Source: MFD01213-c1 sp963704405
GTDB lineage: Bacteria > Planctomycetota > Phycisphaerae > Tepidisphaerales > Tepidisphaeraceae
Direction of reading: 5' to 3'
DNA length: 64,000 bases
Assembly (NCBI GenBank): GCA_963704405.1
Contig: OY969903.1
Coordinates: forward strand, 3,224,001 to 3,288,000
Made by a program: the position numbers and the translations under genes
The notes under the pieces: model-generated
What the model saw: the letters and a program-made list of their open reading frames with translations, nothing else
Database searches by the model: none
What the model was told of the DNA's origin: nothing
Shown: piece by piece, positions 7,291 to 17,268 of the stretch
How positions within the stretch are numbered: position 1 is the stretch's first letter
How the letters are laid out: each line of letters begins with the position of its first letter

Positions 7291-8841
7291 CTATGGCTTA
7301 GCCGCCTGGAACGGCACCGCCGGCAACCCGTCTGCATTATACAAATTGCACCCTTCGGGATAATCCGCCCACGCATAGCGCACGCTCACCGGCTCGGTCA
7401 CATCCGGACTGGTGACGACGACGGCGTCGCCGTCAATCTTCGCGTCGGCGGCAACATATTTGCCATCCTTGCCCGCGATGATGAATTGCTTGAGCGGGCC
7501 ACCCTTAGCCACCAGACCCCCGCCGACGTGTGTGAACTTGATGCGCACTGCGTTGCCGTCTATCTGCATTGAATCATACATCGGCCCTGAAAACTCCATT
7601 GACTGGCCATAAGTCTTGGCCAGCGCGATCCGGGTGAGGCGATCTCCGACATCCTGCTTATCTTTGGGATGAACATTTTTGACATCCCCGATATCAATCG
7701 TGATCGCCATGCCCGTGTTGGGGAGCGACAGAATCGTCTGCTGGGCTGCCCGGGTATCCGCCATGCTGCTGTGCTGGACCGGCTCCGTATTGGGCCCTTT
7801 GTAAGCCGCGATCTGAACGATGTAGAACGGGAAATCCCCTTCGCCCCAGCGTGCGCGCCAGTCTTTAACCAGCGTGGACTGCACCAGCGGATAGAGCTTA
7901 ATCCCCGCGGCTCCATCCAGAATCGATTCGCCCTGATACCAGAGCACGCCCTTGATCGCATAGGGAATGACCGGCGCGATCATACCGTTGTACATGACGG
8001 TCGGATTATGCTGATCGTTAACCGGATCATGATTCGCCGGCCCTCGTCGCTTTCCACCCTTGGGCGCGGTAGTGGCAGCCTGTTCGAATTTCTTTTTCGC
8101 ATCTTCATCCTGCTGACGGACTTCCGGTGTATACGCGGCCACCTTGGCATCAAACTTTTCCAGCATGGGCTTCAATTCCGGAACTGCCTCCAGCGCATCG
8201 CGGCTGACCCACGACTCACACGTACTTGCCCCGAATGTCTCCGTGATAATGCCGACGGGCACGTTCAACGCCTTCTGCAAATCCCGCGCAAAGAAATAGC
8301 CCACCGCCGAGAACTCTTTTACATTCTCCGGATTGCAGACTTTCCATTGTCCGGCCACCTCGGCCTTGGGTTTCAGACTTTTGGACGTTTGGCCGCTGAA
8401 CATGCGGATGTTCGGGTAATTCGCCGCCGCCACTTCCTTTTCTTCGTCGTTCACACCGGCAAAGTAATATTTTTCGGTCTTGGCGACGGTAAAATCCATA
8501 TTCGATTGCCCGGAGCAGAGCCACACTTCTCCAACGAGCACGTCGCTGAGGGTAATGCTGTTCTTGCCCGCGATTTTCACTTCAAAGGGGCCGCCGGCCT
8601 GGAGATCTGAAAGGCGAAGCATCCATTTCCCATCGGCGTCTGCCGCGACCGATTGAGACTGGCCGCCCAGCGTCACCGTCACCGTTTCACCCGCATCAGC
8701 GGTTCCCCAGAACGGCACTGAAGCGCCCTGCTGCAAAACCATATGATCGGTAAACGGACTCGCCGGTTTTACATCTGCGCGAACCTGCATGGCGCCCAGC
8801 AACATGCCAACCGCAACAATCACCTTTGCACTTAACTTCAT
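7291..8841 (-). CDS. Secreted sialate-O-acetylesterase-type SGNH esterase
   Basis: 516 residues with an N-terminal signal peptide (MKLSAKVIVAVGMLLGAMQVRAD). A beta-rich N-domain follows. Then comes the SGNH block I at about residue 110 (EVWLCSGQSNMDF, catalytic Ser in GQSN) and, near residue 300, VLWYQGESI, the second conserved block of the family. C-terminal residues return to a beta domain. Family members remove acetyl groups from sialic acid or from hemicellulose sugars. Next to a GH3 glycosidase on the same strand (54 nt gap), a role in deacetylating plant or algal polysaccharide is more likely than sialic acid metabolism. Confidence 0.88.
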   Translation of the reverse strand: MKLSAKVIVAVGMLLGAMQVRADVKPASPFTDHMVLQQGASVPFWGTADAGETVTVTLGGQSQSVAADADGKWMLRLSDLQAGGPFEVKIAGKNSITLSDVLVGEVWLCSGQSNMDFTVAKTEKYYFAGVNDEEKEVAAANYPNIRMFSGQTSKSLKPKAEVAGQWKVCNPENVKEFSAVGYFFARDLQKALNVPVGIITETFGASTCESWVSRDALEAVPELKPMLEKFDAKVAAYTPEVRQQDEDAKKKFEQAATTAPKGGKRRGPANHDPVNDQHNPTVMYNGMIAPVIPYAIKGVLWYQGESILDGAAGIKLYPLVQSTLVKDWRARWGEGDFPFYIVQIAAYKGPNTEPVQHSSMADTRAAQQTILSLPNTGMAITIDIGDVKNVHPKDKQDVGDRLTRIALAKTYGQSMEFSGPMYDSMQIDGNAVRIKFTHVGGGLVAKGGPLKQFIIAGKDGKYVAADAKIDGDAVVVTSPDVTEPVSVRYAWADYPEGCNLYNADGLPAVPFQAAKP

Positions 8842-8895
8842 CGGGTAACCCTCATTAAATCCTGGTATTGCACATCCGTCCCTACAGATACCACC

Positions 8896-11148
8896 TTATC
8901 GCGACGCCGTTGCAGCGACCACCTGAATCTGCCCTCGCTCCCGAATATCCTGCGATGAACTGCCCACCATGATGTCAAACGAGCCCGGCTCAACCACAAA
9001 ACCGTGCGTCTTCTCATCATAAAACGCCAGCTTATCCGCCGGCAACTCATATGACACGCTTCGCTTTTCGCCGGGATTCAGACTCACGCGCACAAACCCG
9101 CGCAGTTGCCTGCTCGGATGCGGGATGTTCCCTTCAACCTGATGCACATAAAGCTGCGCAACTTCATCCCCCGCGCGCTTGCCGACATTTTCCACATCAA
9201 CACTAACCGTTACCTTCCCGCTGGCTGGAATCTGCTTTGGCGTGATCTGTAAATTGCCATATTTAAATTCCGTATAACTAAGCCCGTGCCCAAACGGGAA
9301 CAGAGGCTCCCCCCTGAGATACATATAAGTAAACCCCTTACTCACATCATATTCATCCTGCGGCGGCACCTGTTCCGCGGACGCATAAACCGTCAGAGGC
9401 AATTTCCCTCCTGGATTCACATTGCCAAAAATAACGTCCGCCATCGCATCCGCGCCCTGCTCACCGCCCCACCATGCTTCAATGATCGCCGGCGCGTTTT
9501 CCTTAATCCATGGAACCGTTAATGGGCCCGCGTTCATCTCGACAACCACCGTGTGCGGATTCACCGCCAGCACCGCTTTCACCAACTCTTCCTGGCCCGC
9601 CGGCAGGCCCAGCCTTGGTCGATCCCGGCTTTCGCCTTCAATCGAGATGTCCGTGCCAACATAAAGGATCGCAACGTCCGCGCGCCTGGCAATGTCCACA
9701 GCTTTTTTCAGCTCCCCTCCCACGTCAAACGGCTGCGGATATGTCGGCTTTTGCTTCGATTCACCGTGGCTCACCGGTCCCATGTCTGCGCCGATGGCGC
9801 TCAACACTTCCGTGCCGGCCGCCACGCGATCTTTGATTCCCTGCAGCGGGGTCACCGTGTTCATGGGCTTTCCGCTATATCCGCCTGGCGTGAACTTTTC
9901 CGCATGGGGCCCAATCACTGCAATCGTCTTGATCCTGCCTGCATCCAGCGGCAGGAAATGATCCCTGTTGGTCAAAAGAACGATCGACTCCTGCGCCGTC
10001 TTAAGCGCCAGTTGCAGATGCTCTTTGCTGCCAATGACATCGGGCGAGATCTTGCTGTATGGCACCATCGCCTGAGGATCAAATTCGCCGAGGCGAAACC
10101 GATCGCGCATCACGCGATAAACCGCATCATTCAGCCGCGCTTCTGGAAGAAGCCCCTGCTTCACGGCGGAGGGGATGTACTGCATAAACTCTTTGTCCGA
10201 AAAATCGCACCCGGCGATCAGTGATTTGGAGACGGCTTCCTCATAAGTCATCTTCCCCTTCTCATGCCCATTGACCATCGTCCGAACACCCCCAAGGTCG
10301 GACACCACAAAACCATCAAATCCCCATTGCGTCTTGAGAATGTCGGTCAGCAAAAGCTTGTTGATGTTGTTCGGCACCCCGTTAATGGCGTTGTACGACG
10401 CCATGATCGACTGCGCCTTTCCCTCGACAATGCAGTCCCGAAAGTGCGGCAGCCAGAACTCATACAGCATCCGCTCGCTGACCTTCGCGGAGATCTGCTG
10501 CCGACCTTCTTCAACATTGTTCACCGCATAGTGTTTCAGAGTCGCCACGAGCTTCAGGTACTTCGGGTCATCCCCCTGCAACCCCTTCACATAAGCGACG
10601 CCCATCCGCCCGGTGAGAAACGGATCCTCCCCATAACACTCATTAATCCGACCCCAGTATGGATTGCGGCTGACATTAATCACCGGGGCTCGATAGATCA
10701 GCCCCTTGTGCTCACCCTTAAAATTCGGATCGAGATGCCACCCATTATAAATGCCCCTCGCTTCATCCGAGATCGCAACCGCCACGTCATGAATCAGTGG
10801 CGTATCCCATGTTGCCGCCATCGCAATCGGAACCGGAAACATGGTCGTCGGCCGGTCCCACCATACCCCGTGCAGGCATTGGTTCCACCGATCCGAGCGA
10901 ATTGCAAACCGTTCGACATCCGGGCCGCGATGATTCAGCAGCGTTGCCTTCTCCTCCAATGTCAATCGCGATAAAAGATCATTCACCCGCTGCTCAACCG
11001 GCAGCGAAGTATCAAGATATGCGGCATTTGCCGGCGCCGAAGCCGGCGCAAGCACGCTGGGATTCTCCGCGGCTACCAGGGAAGAAACCGGGAACAGCAA
11101 CACCAAAACGAACAGGTGCAGCACCGACCTCACGCTTAGACTCGTCAT
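8896..11148 (-). CDS. Secreted GH3 beta-glucosidase/xylosidase
   Basis: 750 residues if started at the ATG preceded by GAGGAAATT (11148). The start gives a clean signal peptide (MTSLSVRSVLHLFVLVLLFPVS), whereas in-frame starts up to 11379 give no sensible N-terminus. The (beta/alpha)8 domain ends in GFDGFVVSDLGGV, where the Asp of VSD is the GH3 nucleophile. The second domain begins near LLTNRDHFLPLDAGRIKTIAVIGPHA, and a C-terminal fibronectin-III-like domain follows (VTVSVDVENVGKRAGDEVAQLYV). It hydrolyses terminal beta-linked glucose or xylose from oligosaccharides outside the cytoplasm. Probably co-transcribed with the downstream esterase. Divergent from the SMP-30 gene across 259 nt. Confidence 0.92.
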   Translation of the reverse strand: MTSLSVRSVLHLFVLVLLFPVSSLVAAENPSVLAPASAPANAAYLDTSLPVEQRVNDLLSRLTLEEKATLLNHRGPDVERFAIRSDRWNQCLHGVWWDRPTTMFPVPIAMAATWDTPLIHDVAVAISDEARGIYNGWHLDPNFKGEHKGLIYRAPVINVSRNPYWGRINECYGEDPFLTGRMGVAYVKGLQGDDPKYLKLVATLKHYAVNNVEEGRQQISAKVSERMLYEFWLPHFRDCIVEGKAQSIMASYNAINGVPNNINKLLLTDILKTQWGFDGFVVSDLGGVRTMVNGHEKGKMTYEEAVSKSLIAGCDFSDKEFMQYIPSAVKQGLLPEARLNDAVYRVMRDRFRLGEFDPQAMVPYSKISPDVIGSKEHLQLALKTAQESIVLLTNRDHFLPLDAGRIKTIAVIGPHAEKFTPGGYSGKPMNTVTPLQGIKDRVAAGTEVLSAIGADMGPVSHGESKQKPTYPQPFDVGGELKKAVDIARRADVAILYVGTDISIEGESRDRPRLGLPAGQEELVKAVLAVNPHTVVVEMNAGPLTVPWIKENAPAIIEAWWGGEQGADAMADVIFGNVNPGGKLPLTVYASAEQVPPQDEYDVSKGFTYMYLRGEPLFPFGHGLSYTEFKYGNLQITPKQIPASGKVTVSVDVENVGKRAGDEVAQLYVHQVEGNIPHPSRQLRGFVRVSLNPGEKRSVSYELPADKLAFYDEKTHGFVVEPGSFDIMVGSSSQDIRERGQIQVVAATASR

Positions 11149-11407
11149 AATTTCCTCATGCCCCAGCAAACCGCCAATGCACGCCATAACATCCACATTA
11201 TTCTGAAATATTTTCCCCGATTCGTCCATCCTTGTCAGCAAAAGCAGTACATCATCCACCGCATTTTGTTGCAATGAACTTCCCTGCGTACAGGCGACAA
11301 GGCTCCCGTGCGGTGAAAAGCTCTGTCGCAAAGCCCGTGGGTCATTTTGGGAAAGGTCGGCTGCCATCCCCTTCAACAACTTACCTCGGCCCTTATATTA
11401 ATGACGG

Positions 11408-12349
11408 ATGCCGACACAAAAAAACAATCACATCGTTCTCTGGCTTCTGATAATGACCGCAGCCGCGCCAAGTGGTAAAGCTGAAACCGCCACCACCGCT
11501 TCTACATCCGCTCCTTCGGCAACCATTGTCGCCGACGGCGCGGCGTTGCAGCTCCTCTCCGGCGATTTCTCCTTCACCGAAGGGCCGGCCTGCGACGCCG
11601 ACGGCAACGTCTGCTTTACGGATCAGCCCAACGACCGAATCATGAAATGGAGCACCGACGGCCATCTCTCCACCTTCATGAAACCCGCTGGCCGCGCAAA
11701 CGGGCTTTGCTTCACGCCAACGGGTGATCTGATCGCCTGCGCTGATGAAAAGAACGAGCTATGGTCGATTTCGCCTCGAGGCGAAGTCACGGTGCTGGTG
11801 AAAGACTATCAGGGAAAGCTGCTTAACGCGCCCAATGATGTCTGGGTTCGGCTGGATGGAAGCCTTTATTTCACAGATCCCTACTATCGCCGAAAGTATT
11901 GGACGAGAGGCCCAAAGGAGCAGCCGGGCGAGTACGTTTATTTCCTGTCCGCCGACCATAAAAAACTGACTCCGGTGGTAACAGACATGAAGAAACCAAA
12001 CGGCATCATCGGCACGCCCGATGGCAGGCTGCTGTATGTCGCCGACATTGGCGGGAAGAAAACCTTCGTCTATAAAATCGCGGCTGATGGAACGCTCATC
12101 GATGGAAAACTCTTCTGCGAGATGGGATCTGACGGTATGACGATCGATTCAGAAGGAAATGTCTACCTCACCGGCAAAGGAGTGACCGTCTTCAATCCCG
12201 ACGGCAAGCAGATCGACCACATCGATGTGAAGGAGCCCTGGACCGCCAACATCTGCTTCGGAGGCAAGGACCGCCAAACGTTATTCATCACCGCCAGCAA
12301 AAGTTTCTACAGCATCCGCACCCGGACCCACGGGGTGGGGAGCCAATAA
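11408..12349 (+). CDS. SMP-30/gluconolactonase-type beta-propeller, exported
   Basis: 313 residues. It begins with a signal-like segment (NNHIVLWLLIMTAAAPSGKAE) and continues as a six-bladed propeller with repeated DG-N or DG-L turns. GDFSFTEGPACDADGNVCFTD and NAPNDVWVRLDGSLYFTDPYY are typical of the SMP-30/gluconolaconase/LRE family, whose conserved Glu, Asn and Asp residues bind a divalent metal. Members open sugar lactones. Divergently placed from the GH3 and esterase pair, it may act on oxidised sugars released by them. Its TAA is followed at once by the TTG start of the next gene, so the two are translationally coupled. Confidence 0.87.
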   Translation: MPTQKNNHIVLWLLIMTAAAPSGKAETATTASTSAPSATIVADGAALQLLSGDFSFTEGPACDADGNVCFTDQPNDRIMKWSTDGHLSTFMKPAGRANGLCFTPTGDLIACADEKNELWSISPRGEVTVLVKDYQGKLLNAPNDVWVRLDGSLYFTDPYYRRKYWTRGPKEQPGEYVYFLSADHKKLTPVVTDMKKPNGIIGTPDGRLLYVADIGGKKTFVYKIAADGTLIDGKLFCEMGSDGMTIDSEGNVYLTGKGVTVFNPDGKQIDHIDVKEPWTANICFGGKDRQTLFITASKSFYSIRTRTHGVGSQ

Positions 12350-13597
12350 TTGGACTCGGCCGATCTTGCGATCATCGGTGGTGGCGCGGCGGGGCTCGCG
12401 TCAGCCATCTTCGCCGCCCAAACCGCGCCGGCAGGATTTCGCATCGTCATCCTGGATGGCGCACGAACACTCGGCGCAAAAATCCTGGTCGCCGGCGGCG
12501 GCCGCTGCAATGTCACCCATGATGTCGTCGAAACGACCGATTTTAATGGGTCGCAAAAAATCATCCGCAATATCCTGGCGGCGTTTGATGTGCCGGCCAC
12601 GATTGAGTGGTTCAAATCCCTTGGCGTGAATCTGAAACGCGAAACCACAGGGAAGCTTTTTCCGACAACCGACTCATCGCGAACCGTCCTGAGCGCATTG
12701 GTGCAACGGTGCGAATCACTTAAGGTCGAGTTGCAAACCGGCAGGCGAGTGACGGATATCATTGCGCCCACTGAATCCGACAAGCGGTTTTTGGTGATGC
12801 ATGAAGGGGGCACGCTGGCGGCGTCGCGCGTTATCTTCTGCACGGGCGGCCGCTCGCTGCCGCGCAGCGGAAGTGATGGATCAGGCTGGGAGATTCTCAG
12901 GCGGCTTGGTCATAGCGTTACACCGACATATGCGGCTTTAGCGCCATTGGCATTGGCGTCAACCCTGTTTCACGCCGCACTCGCAGGTATTTCCCAGGAA
13001 GTGGAACTATCCGTGTTCGTTCGCGGCAAGCGGATCGATCACCGAAGGGGAAGCCTGCTCTGGACGCATTTTGGAATCAGCGGCCCGGTAGTGATGGATG
13101 CAAGCCGGCATTGGATCATCGCCGCGGAAACAGGCGCAGAACCATCAATGCAATGCAATCTGCTGCCAGGCGAGAATTTCGAAGAAGTCGAACGGTGGCT
13201 GATCGACTCAATATCAGCGCGGCCACGCGCAGCAGTCCTCACTCATCTTTCAGGCCGGATGCCCGAGCGCGTGGCTGGGGCGCTGCTCGGCCATCTCCAT
13301 ATCGACCCGGCAATAGTCGCGGCCCAACTCTCCCGCGACGCGCAGCGCGCAATCGTTCACGCGCTGACCGCCCTGACATTGCCGGTGCTGCAACATCGCG
13401 GATGGAACTATGCCGAGGTAACCGCCGGCGGAGTGCCGCTGAATGAGATCGACTTTCGAACCATGCAATCGCGGAAAGTCGCCGGGCTGTATCTTGCCGG
13501 AGAAGTTCTGGACTGCGACGGCCGCATCGGCGGCTTCAATTTTCAATGGGCCTGGGCCACAGGGTTTTTAGCGGGGACGGGGGCCATCAGAGGGTGA
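12350..13597 (+). CDS. BaiN/HI0933-family flavoprotein
   Basis: 415 residues from a TTG start directly behind the previous stop. The N-terminus is an FAD-binding Rossmann motif (LAIIGGGAAGLASAI), followed by AGGGRCNVTHDV at about residue 46-57, the hallmark of the HI0933/YhiN/BaiN family. The C-terminus has the diagnostic block TAGGVPLNEIDFRTMQSRKV then LYLAGEVLDCDGRIGGFN. These are NAD(P)/FAD-dependent oxidoreductases. Most members have no assigned substrate; BaiN of gut clostridia was linked to bile acid dehydroxylation, which need not apply here. The neighbouring lactonase does not define its substrate. Confidence 0.9.
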   Translation: MDSADLAIIGGGAAGLASAIFAAQTAPAGFRIVILDGARTLGAKILVAGGGRCNVTHDVVETTDFNGSQKIIRNILAAFDVPATIEWFKSLGVNLKRETTGKLFPTTDSSRTVLSALVQRCESLKVELQTGRRVTDIIAPTESDKRFLVMHEGGTLAASRVIFCTGGRSLPRSGSDGSGWEILRRLGHSVTPTYAALAPLALASTLFHAALAGISQEVELSVFVRGKRIDHRRGSLLWTHFGISGPVVMDASRHWIIAAETGAEPSMQCNLLPGENFEEVERWLIDSISARPRAAVLTHLSGRMPERVAGALLGHLHIDPAIVAAQLSRDAQRAIVHALTALTLPVLQHRGWNYAEVTAGGVPLNEIDFRTMQSRKVAGLYLAGEVLDCDGRIGGFNFQWAWATGFLAGTGAIRG

Positions 13598-13658
13598 TGT
13601 TTCCCAGGCGCGACGGCGATAAAAAGGGCAGAGCATAATAATGCGGCGATTGGAACGG

Positions 13659-14391
13659 TCACACAGTTACGTTTTCCGGCAATTCCGCATTATGGGCGAC
13701 GTTCTGCACGTCTTCATTATCTTCCAGAGCGTCGATTAATTTCAGAATGCGCTGAGCAATTTCCGCATCCACCGCGACGGTGCTATTGGGCAGGTTAGTC
13801 ACTTCCGAAGCTTCGATCGGAACATTCGCCGCCAAAATCACGTCTCTGACTTTATGGAACCCGGTAGGCGTGGTGAGCACTTCGAAAACCTCGCCGAGGT
13901 TTGTGACATCTTCGGCTCCGGCCTCAAGCGCGAGTTCCATCAGTTGATCTTCGGAAACGGCATCGGACTTGATGGAGATGACGCCGCGCTTGGTGAACTG
14001 AAATGCAACGGAGCCGCTGGCCGCGAAGTTGCCGCCGGCGACTTCGAAGATTTTGCGCAGTTCGGGGGCGGTGCGGGCACGATTATTCGTCAGCCCATCG
14101 ATGATGATCGCCACTCCGCCGGGCCCATATCCTTCATAGGTGACTGCTTCATAATTGATGCCGCCGAGTTCTCCGGTCCCCTTTTTGATCGCGTTGGCGA
14201 TCGTGTCCTTGGGCATGTTGGCGGCTTTGGCTTCGTCGATGGTGTAGCGCAGCGAAAGGTTGTCTTTTGGGTCTCCGCCGTTGCGGGCTGCAATAATGAT
14301 CTTGCGCAATCTTGCTCCAGATGCGCCCCCGCTTCTTATCGTTGGCCCCCTTCGCTCGTTTAATTTTCGCCCAATGACTGTGTCCGGCCAT
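13659..14391 (-). CDS. yebC: YebC/PmpR-family regulator, frame broken near its N-terminus
   Basis: The start MAGHSHWAKIKRAKGANDKK at 14391 is the classic YebC N-terminus. After about 28 codons the frame breaks within ATTGCGCAAG (14301-14310) and continues in another frame as RKIIIAARNGGDPKDNLSL to the stop at 13659. Restoring two bases (GCGCGCAAG) rejoins the expected SKIARKIIIAARNGG. The rest is full length, with the domain containing YEGYGPGGVAIIIDGLTNN. YebC proteins are translation factors or regulators; TACO1-like members help ribosomes through poly-proline stretches. The break is probably a sequence error at a GCGC site. Confidence 0.88.
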
Positions 14392-14399
14392 TTTTAATC

Positions 14400-14460
14400 C
14401 ATTGTCCGTTGGTTCGTTGCTTTGGCTCAAATCATACAACCCGGCCTTTGGCAACTGACA
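14400..14460. repeat. Degenerate member of the GTCAGTTGTCCG inverted-repeat family
   Basis: TTGTCCGTTGGTTCGTTGC at 14403-14421 faces GGCAACTGACAGC at 14450-14462, in the gap between yebC and the TPR gene. It shows the same words as the better copies near 18.2, 46.6 and 51.1 kb but pairs poorly. Confidence 0.35.
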
Positions 14461-14470
14461 GCAGATAACC

Positions 14471-17173
14471 CTACTTCTTCGCCTGCACCGTCGATGCTGA
14501 CTCCACCACCGGCGCCACATCCACCGGTTTGTTCCCTTCCGACTCCTTCAGTTTTTGTATCAACTGAAGCCGCAGTTGACGCAGGTCCGACCGGGCGGGC
14601 TCTCCTTCGCCGATCCCTTTGAGGGACCGCTGCCACTGCTGGTTGGCCTCGTCGAAGCGGGACATGCGATACAGCGTGTCTCCGAGATGATCGAGCACCG
14701 TCGGATCAGGAAACGCCGCCGGCCCTACGGCCCGTTCCAGGTAGGTTCGGGCCTCTTCAAACTTCCCGCGTTTGTACAGTACCCACCCAAGACTGTCGAG
14801 AAAGGCCTCGTTGTCCGGTTCCGCCGCCACCGCGATCCGAATCAGTGATTCCGCCTGTGGAAGATTTCGCCCCGAATCGCTCCAGCTATATCCCAGGTCG
14901 TTCGCCGCGCTGGCGTGATTCGGAGCCATCCGCATGACCTGCTGCAATACCTCTTCGGCGGTCGGACGCTGGTCAAAGCGGGCATACAGGCTGGCCACTT
15001 TGTACAGCAGGTCCGGATCATCCGCCGCCGCCGCCCGCGTCGCATCCAGCACGCGCGTCGCCTCGGCAAAGCGCTTCTGGTCGGCGTATATCGTTGCCAG
15101 TTTCGACACGATATCCGTGTCCTGCGGGTGCTTGGCGCGATAGTCTTCCAGCCTGGAGATCAATTCATCCAGCCGCCCCGCCTGTGCGTAAAACACACGC
15201 AAACTCTCCAGCACCTCCGGATCATCCGGATCCTCAGCGAACAACTGCGTGAGATTGCGCTCCGCCCGGGCCGGCTGATTCAGTTGCACGCTGATGTTTG
15301 CTTCCAGCAATCTCGCCGAAATGCTCTGCGGGTCCGATGCAAGCCACGTTGAAAGCACTTTCATCGCCAGTTCAAGCGTGCCAGTGTCCGGGTCCGCGTA
15401 GTAACGGAACAGTGTCGTGTAGCCGTCCTCATACAGCGAGTGATCCGAAATCAGCGACCACATCGTCCGCTCAAACTGCGCGTCCTTGCCTGCCTGCCGC
15501 CCCGCGACCGCATAAGCCAGCAGCACATCCGGCGACTGGTCACCCGCCTGCATCGCGCCGGCGAACAACGCGGCGGCCTCCGCTTTTCTGTTCTGGTTCA
15601 GCAGCGAAAGCCCCCGGACCCGCATCGCCAACCCCGTGTTTCCTCCCGCCTGCGCCTGTTCGGCAAGTCGATCCGATGCGCTGATCTTCTGCTCGGCGCT
15701 CAATCCTTCCTGCAACCATATATCCGCCAGAAGCGCCTGATATGCTGGTACAAACGGAGGCACATATCGGCTCGATTCCTCCAGCGCACTGCGGCTGAGC
15801 GCGTCGCGATGCTGAATGTCGGCAATGCGCGAAACCCAGAAAATCCGCGACGGTTCAACGCTTGGCGCAAAACGCATCGCCTGCAGCGTCTCCAGATGCA
15901 GACGGTTTTTCTGTCCCGCCCGGATCAGTTCGCCCCAGAGAGGCGTGATGTTGCGCAGAACATCCGCATTCCGCGCCAGCGTGATGACCAGCACCCGCGC
16001 CGCCGCATCCACCGCATCGCGCTGCCGCTGCAGCACGAACAGCCGCCGCGCAAGCTGAAAATCATCCGGCGATTTTTCCCATGCCGCGTCGATCAGCTCT
16101 TCAGCAGCCAGCGAATCACCGCGGGAAATCAGCGCATCGGCCAGCGCCGACAGCACCGCTCGATCATCAGGCCGCTGTTCATGCAGTCTCCTCAGCGCGG
16201 CGACTTCTCCATCCGGTTGATGCAGCCTATTGCACACATCGCGAAGCAGCGCCAGCGAATCCGGGGTCGCCCGCGACTTCACCACAATATCCGCCGCCTT
16301 CGCCAGCGCATCATCGCGCCGCCCCGCCGAAGCCAGCATTCGCGCAACTCGTGACTGCAGATCGATATTCGTCGCATCATGTTCCGCCGCCGGTTCATAC
16401 GCGGCCAGCGCATTCTGAAAATCGCTGTGCCTCTCATAAAGCTCCCCGATCTCCACATACAGCAATTCCGGCCGGCTGATGAGATACGCCAGTTCCGGGT
16501 TCTGCCGCATCGTCAGCGACGGGCTGCGGAATCGGTGGAGCAGCACGTCATATTCTTCCAGGGCCGCCTGGTCATATCCCCCCTCCTTGAGGGCACGAGC
16601 GAGAAAGAAATCCGCGACCGCGGCTTGCCCGTCATCAGATGCGTAGTCGTCCGTCTGCAGCGCCAGCCGCAGATGCTCGATTCCCCTGACGACATCTCCC
16701 TTGCCGAGATACTGGCGTCCAAGCTGCACTTGCAGATCAAGATGGTTCGGCTCAATCCGGGCGGCCTGCTCCAGCGCCTCAATCGCCCGGTCATCCACAT
16801 TGGAAACTGACAAATACGCCTTGCCCAGATCGTAGCGCAAATCGTAACTGCCGGGATCGCGCTCGATGGCTTTTTCGAGCAGCGTGATCGCTGTGTAGCG
16901 CTGGCCTGTCGCCATCGCATCGCGCGATTTGCCGTATAATTCGAGGGCATCCAATGAAGGGCGAGTCGCCGGCTGCGTGGCGGGAGCGCTCAGCTTCGGG
17001 GCGGGCCTGAGGTCATTCAACGATAAAAATGCTTTCGGATCCACCGGCCGGGTCGCGGCAATCACGCCGCTCGATCCCCCTGAAGCATTTTGGGAAACAT
17101 GGGGATGAGAGGCGCAACCGCCAAGTGCAACGGCTGCGAACAGACCCAGAAGCTGAACCGATCGAAAAACCAT
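14471..17173 (-). CDS. Large TPR-repeat lipoprotein
   Basis: About 900 residues from MVFRSVQLLGLFAAVALGGC, a lipoprotein signal with lipobox LGGC. A longer in-frame start at 17263 would bury this signal, so it is rejected. Nearly all of the mature part is tetratricopeptide repeats (for example AIEALEQAARIEPNHLDLQVQLGRQYLGKGD, and near the C-terminus EAFLDSLGWVLYKRGKFEEARTYLERA). Such proteins act as periplasmic or outer-membrane scaffolds. The last repeats (GYSWSDSGRNLPQAESLIRIAV) are the best conserved. It lies 95 nt after hisG on the same strand; a link to histidine synthesis is unlikely. Confidence 0.85.
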   Translation of the reverse strand: MVFRSVQLLGLFAAVALGGCASHPHVSQNASGGSSGVIAATRPVDPKAFLSLNDLRPAPKLSAPATQPATRPSLDALELYGKSRDAMATGQRYTAITLLEKAIERDPGSYDLRYDLGKAYLSVSNVDDRAIEALEQAARIEPNHLDLQVQLGRQYLGKGDVVRGIEHLRLALQTDDYASDDGQAAVADFFLARALKEGGYDQAALEEYDVLLHRFRSPSLTMRQNPELAYLISRPELLYVEIGELYERHSDFQNALAAYEPAAEHDATNIDLQSRVARMLASAGRRDDALAKAADIVVKSRATPDSLALLRDVCNRLHQPDGEVAALRRLHEQRPDDRAVLSALADALISRGDSLAAEELIDAAWEKSPDDFQLARRLFVLQRQRDAVDAAARVLVITLARNADVLRNITPLWGELIRAGQKNRLHLETLQAMRFAPSVEPSRIFWVSRIADIQHRDALSRSALEESSRYVPPFVPAYQALLADIWLQEGLSAEQKISASDRLAEQAQAGGNTGLAMRVRGLSLLNQNRKAEAAALFAGAMQAGDQSPDVLLAYAVAGRQAGKDAQFERTMWSLISDHSLYEDGYTTLFRYYADPDTGTLELAMKVLSTWLASDPQSISARLLEANISVQLNQPARAERNLTQLFAEDPDDPEVLESLRVFYAQAGRLDELISRLEDYRAKHPQDTDIVSKLATIYADQKRFAEATRVLDATRAAAADDPDLLYKVASLYARFDQRPTAEEVLQQVMRMAPNHASAANDLGYSWSDSGRNLPQAESLIRIAVAAEPDNEAFLDSLGWVLYKRGKFEEARTYLERAVGPAAFPDPTVLDHLGDTLYRMSRFDEANQQWQRSLKGIGEGEPARSDLRQLRLQLIQKLKESEGNKPVDVAPVVESASTVQAKK

Positions 17174-17268
17174 CACGCGACCTCGAATGGACAGACACCT
17201 GAAAGTGTAGGCGCGTGTATCGAATCGAGACGACCAAATTGCCGCGGCCGAGGCGCCAGCCACACCTG

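Noticed and set aside
11149..11379. N-terminal extension of the GH3 gene by 77 residues
   Set aside because: It would put the signal peptide in the middle. The ATG at 11148 has GAGGAAATT before it and starts the signal peptide directly.
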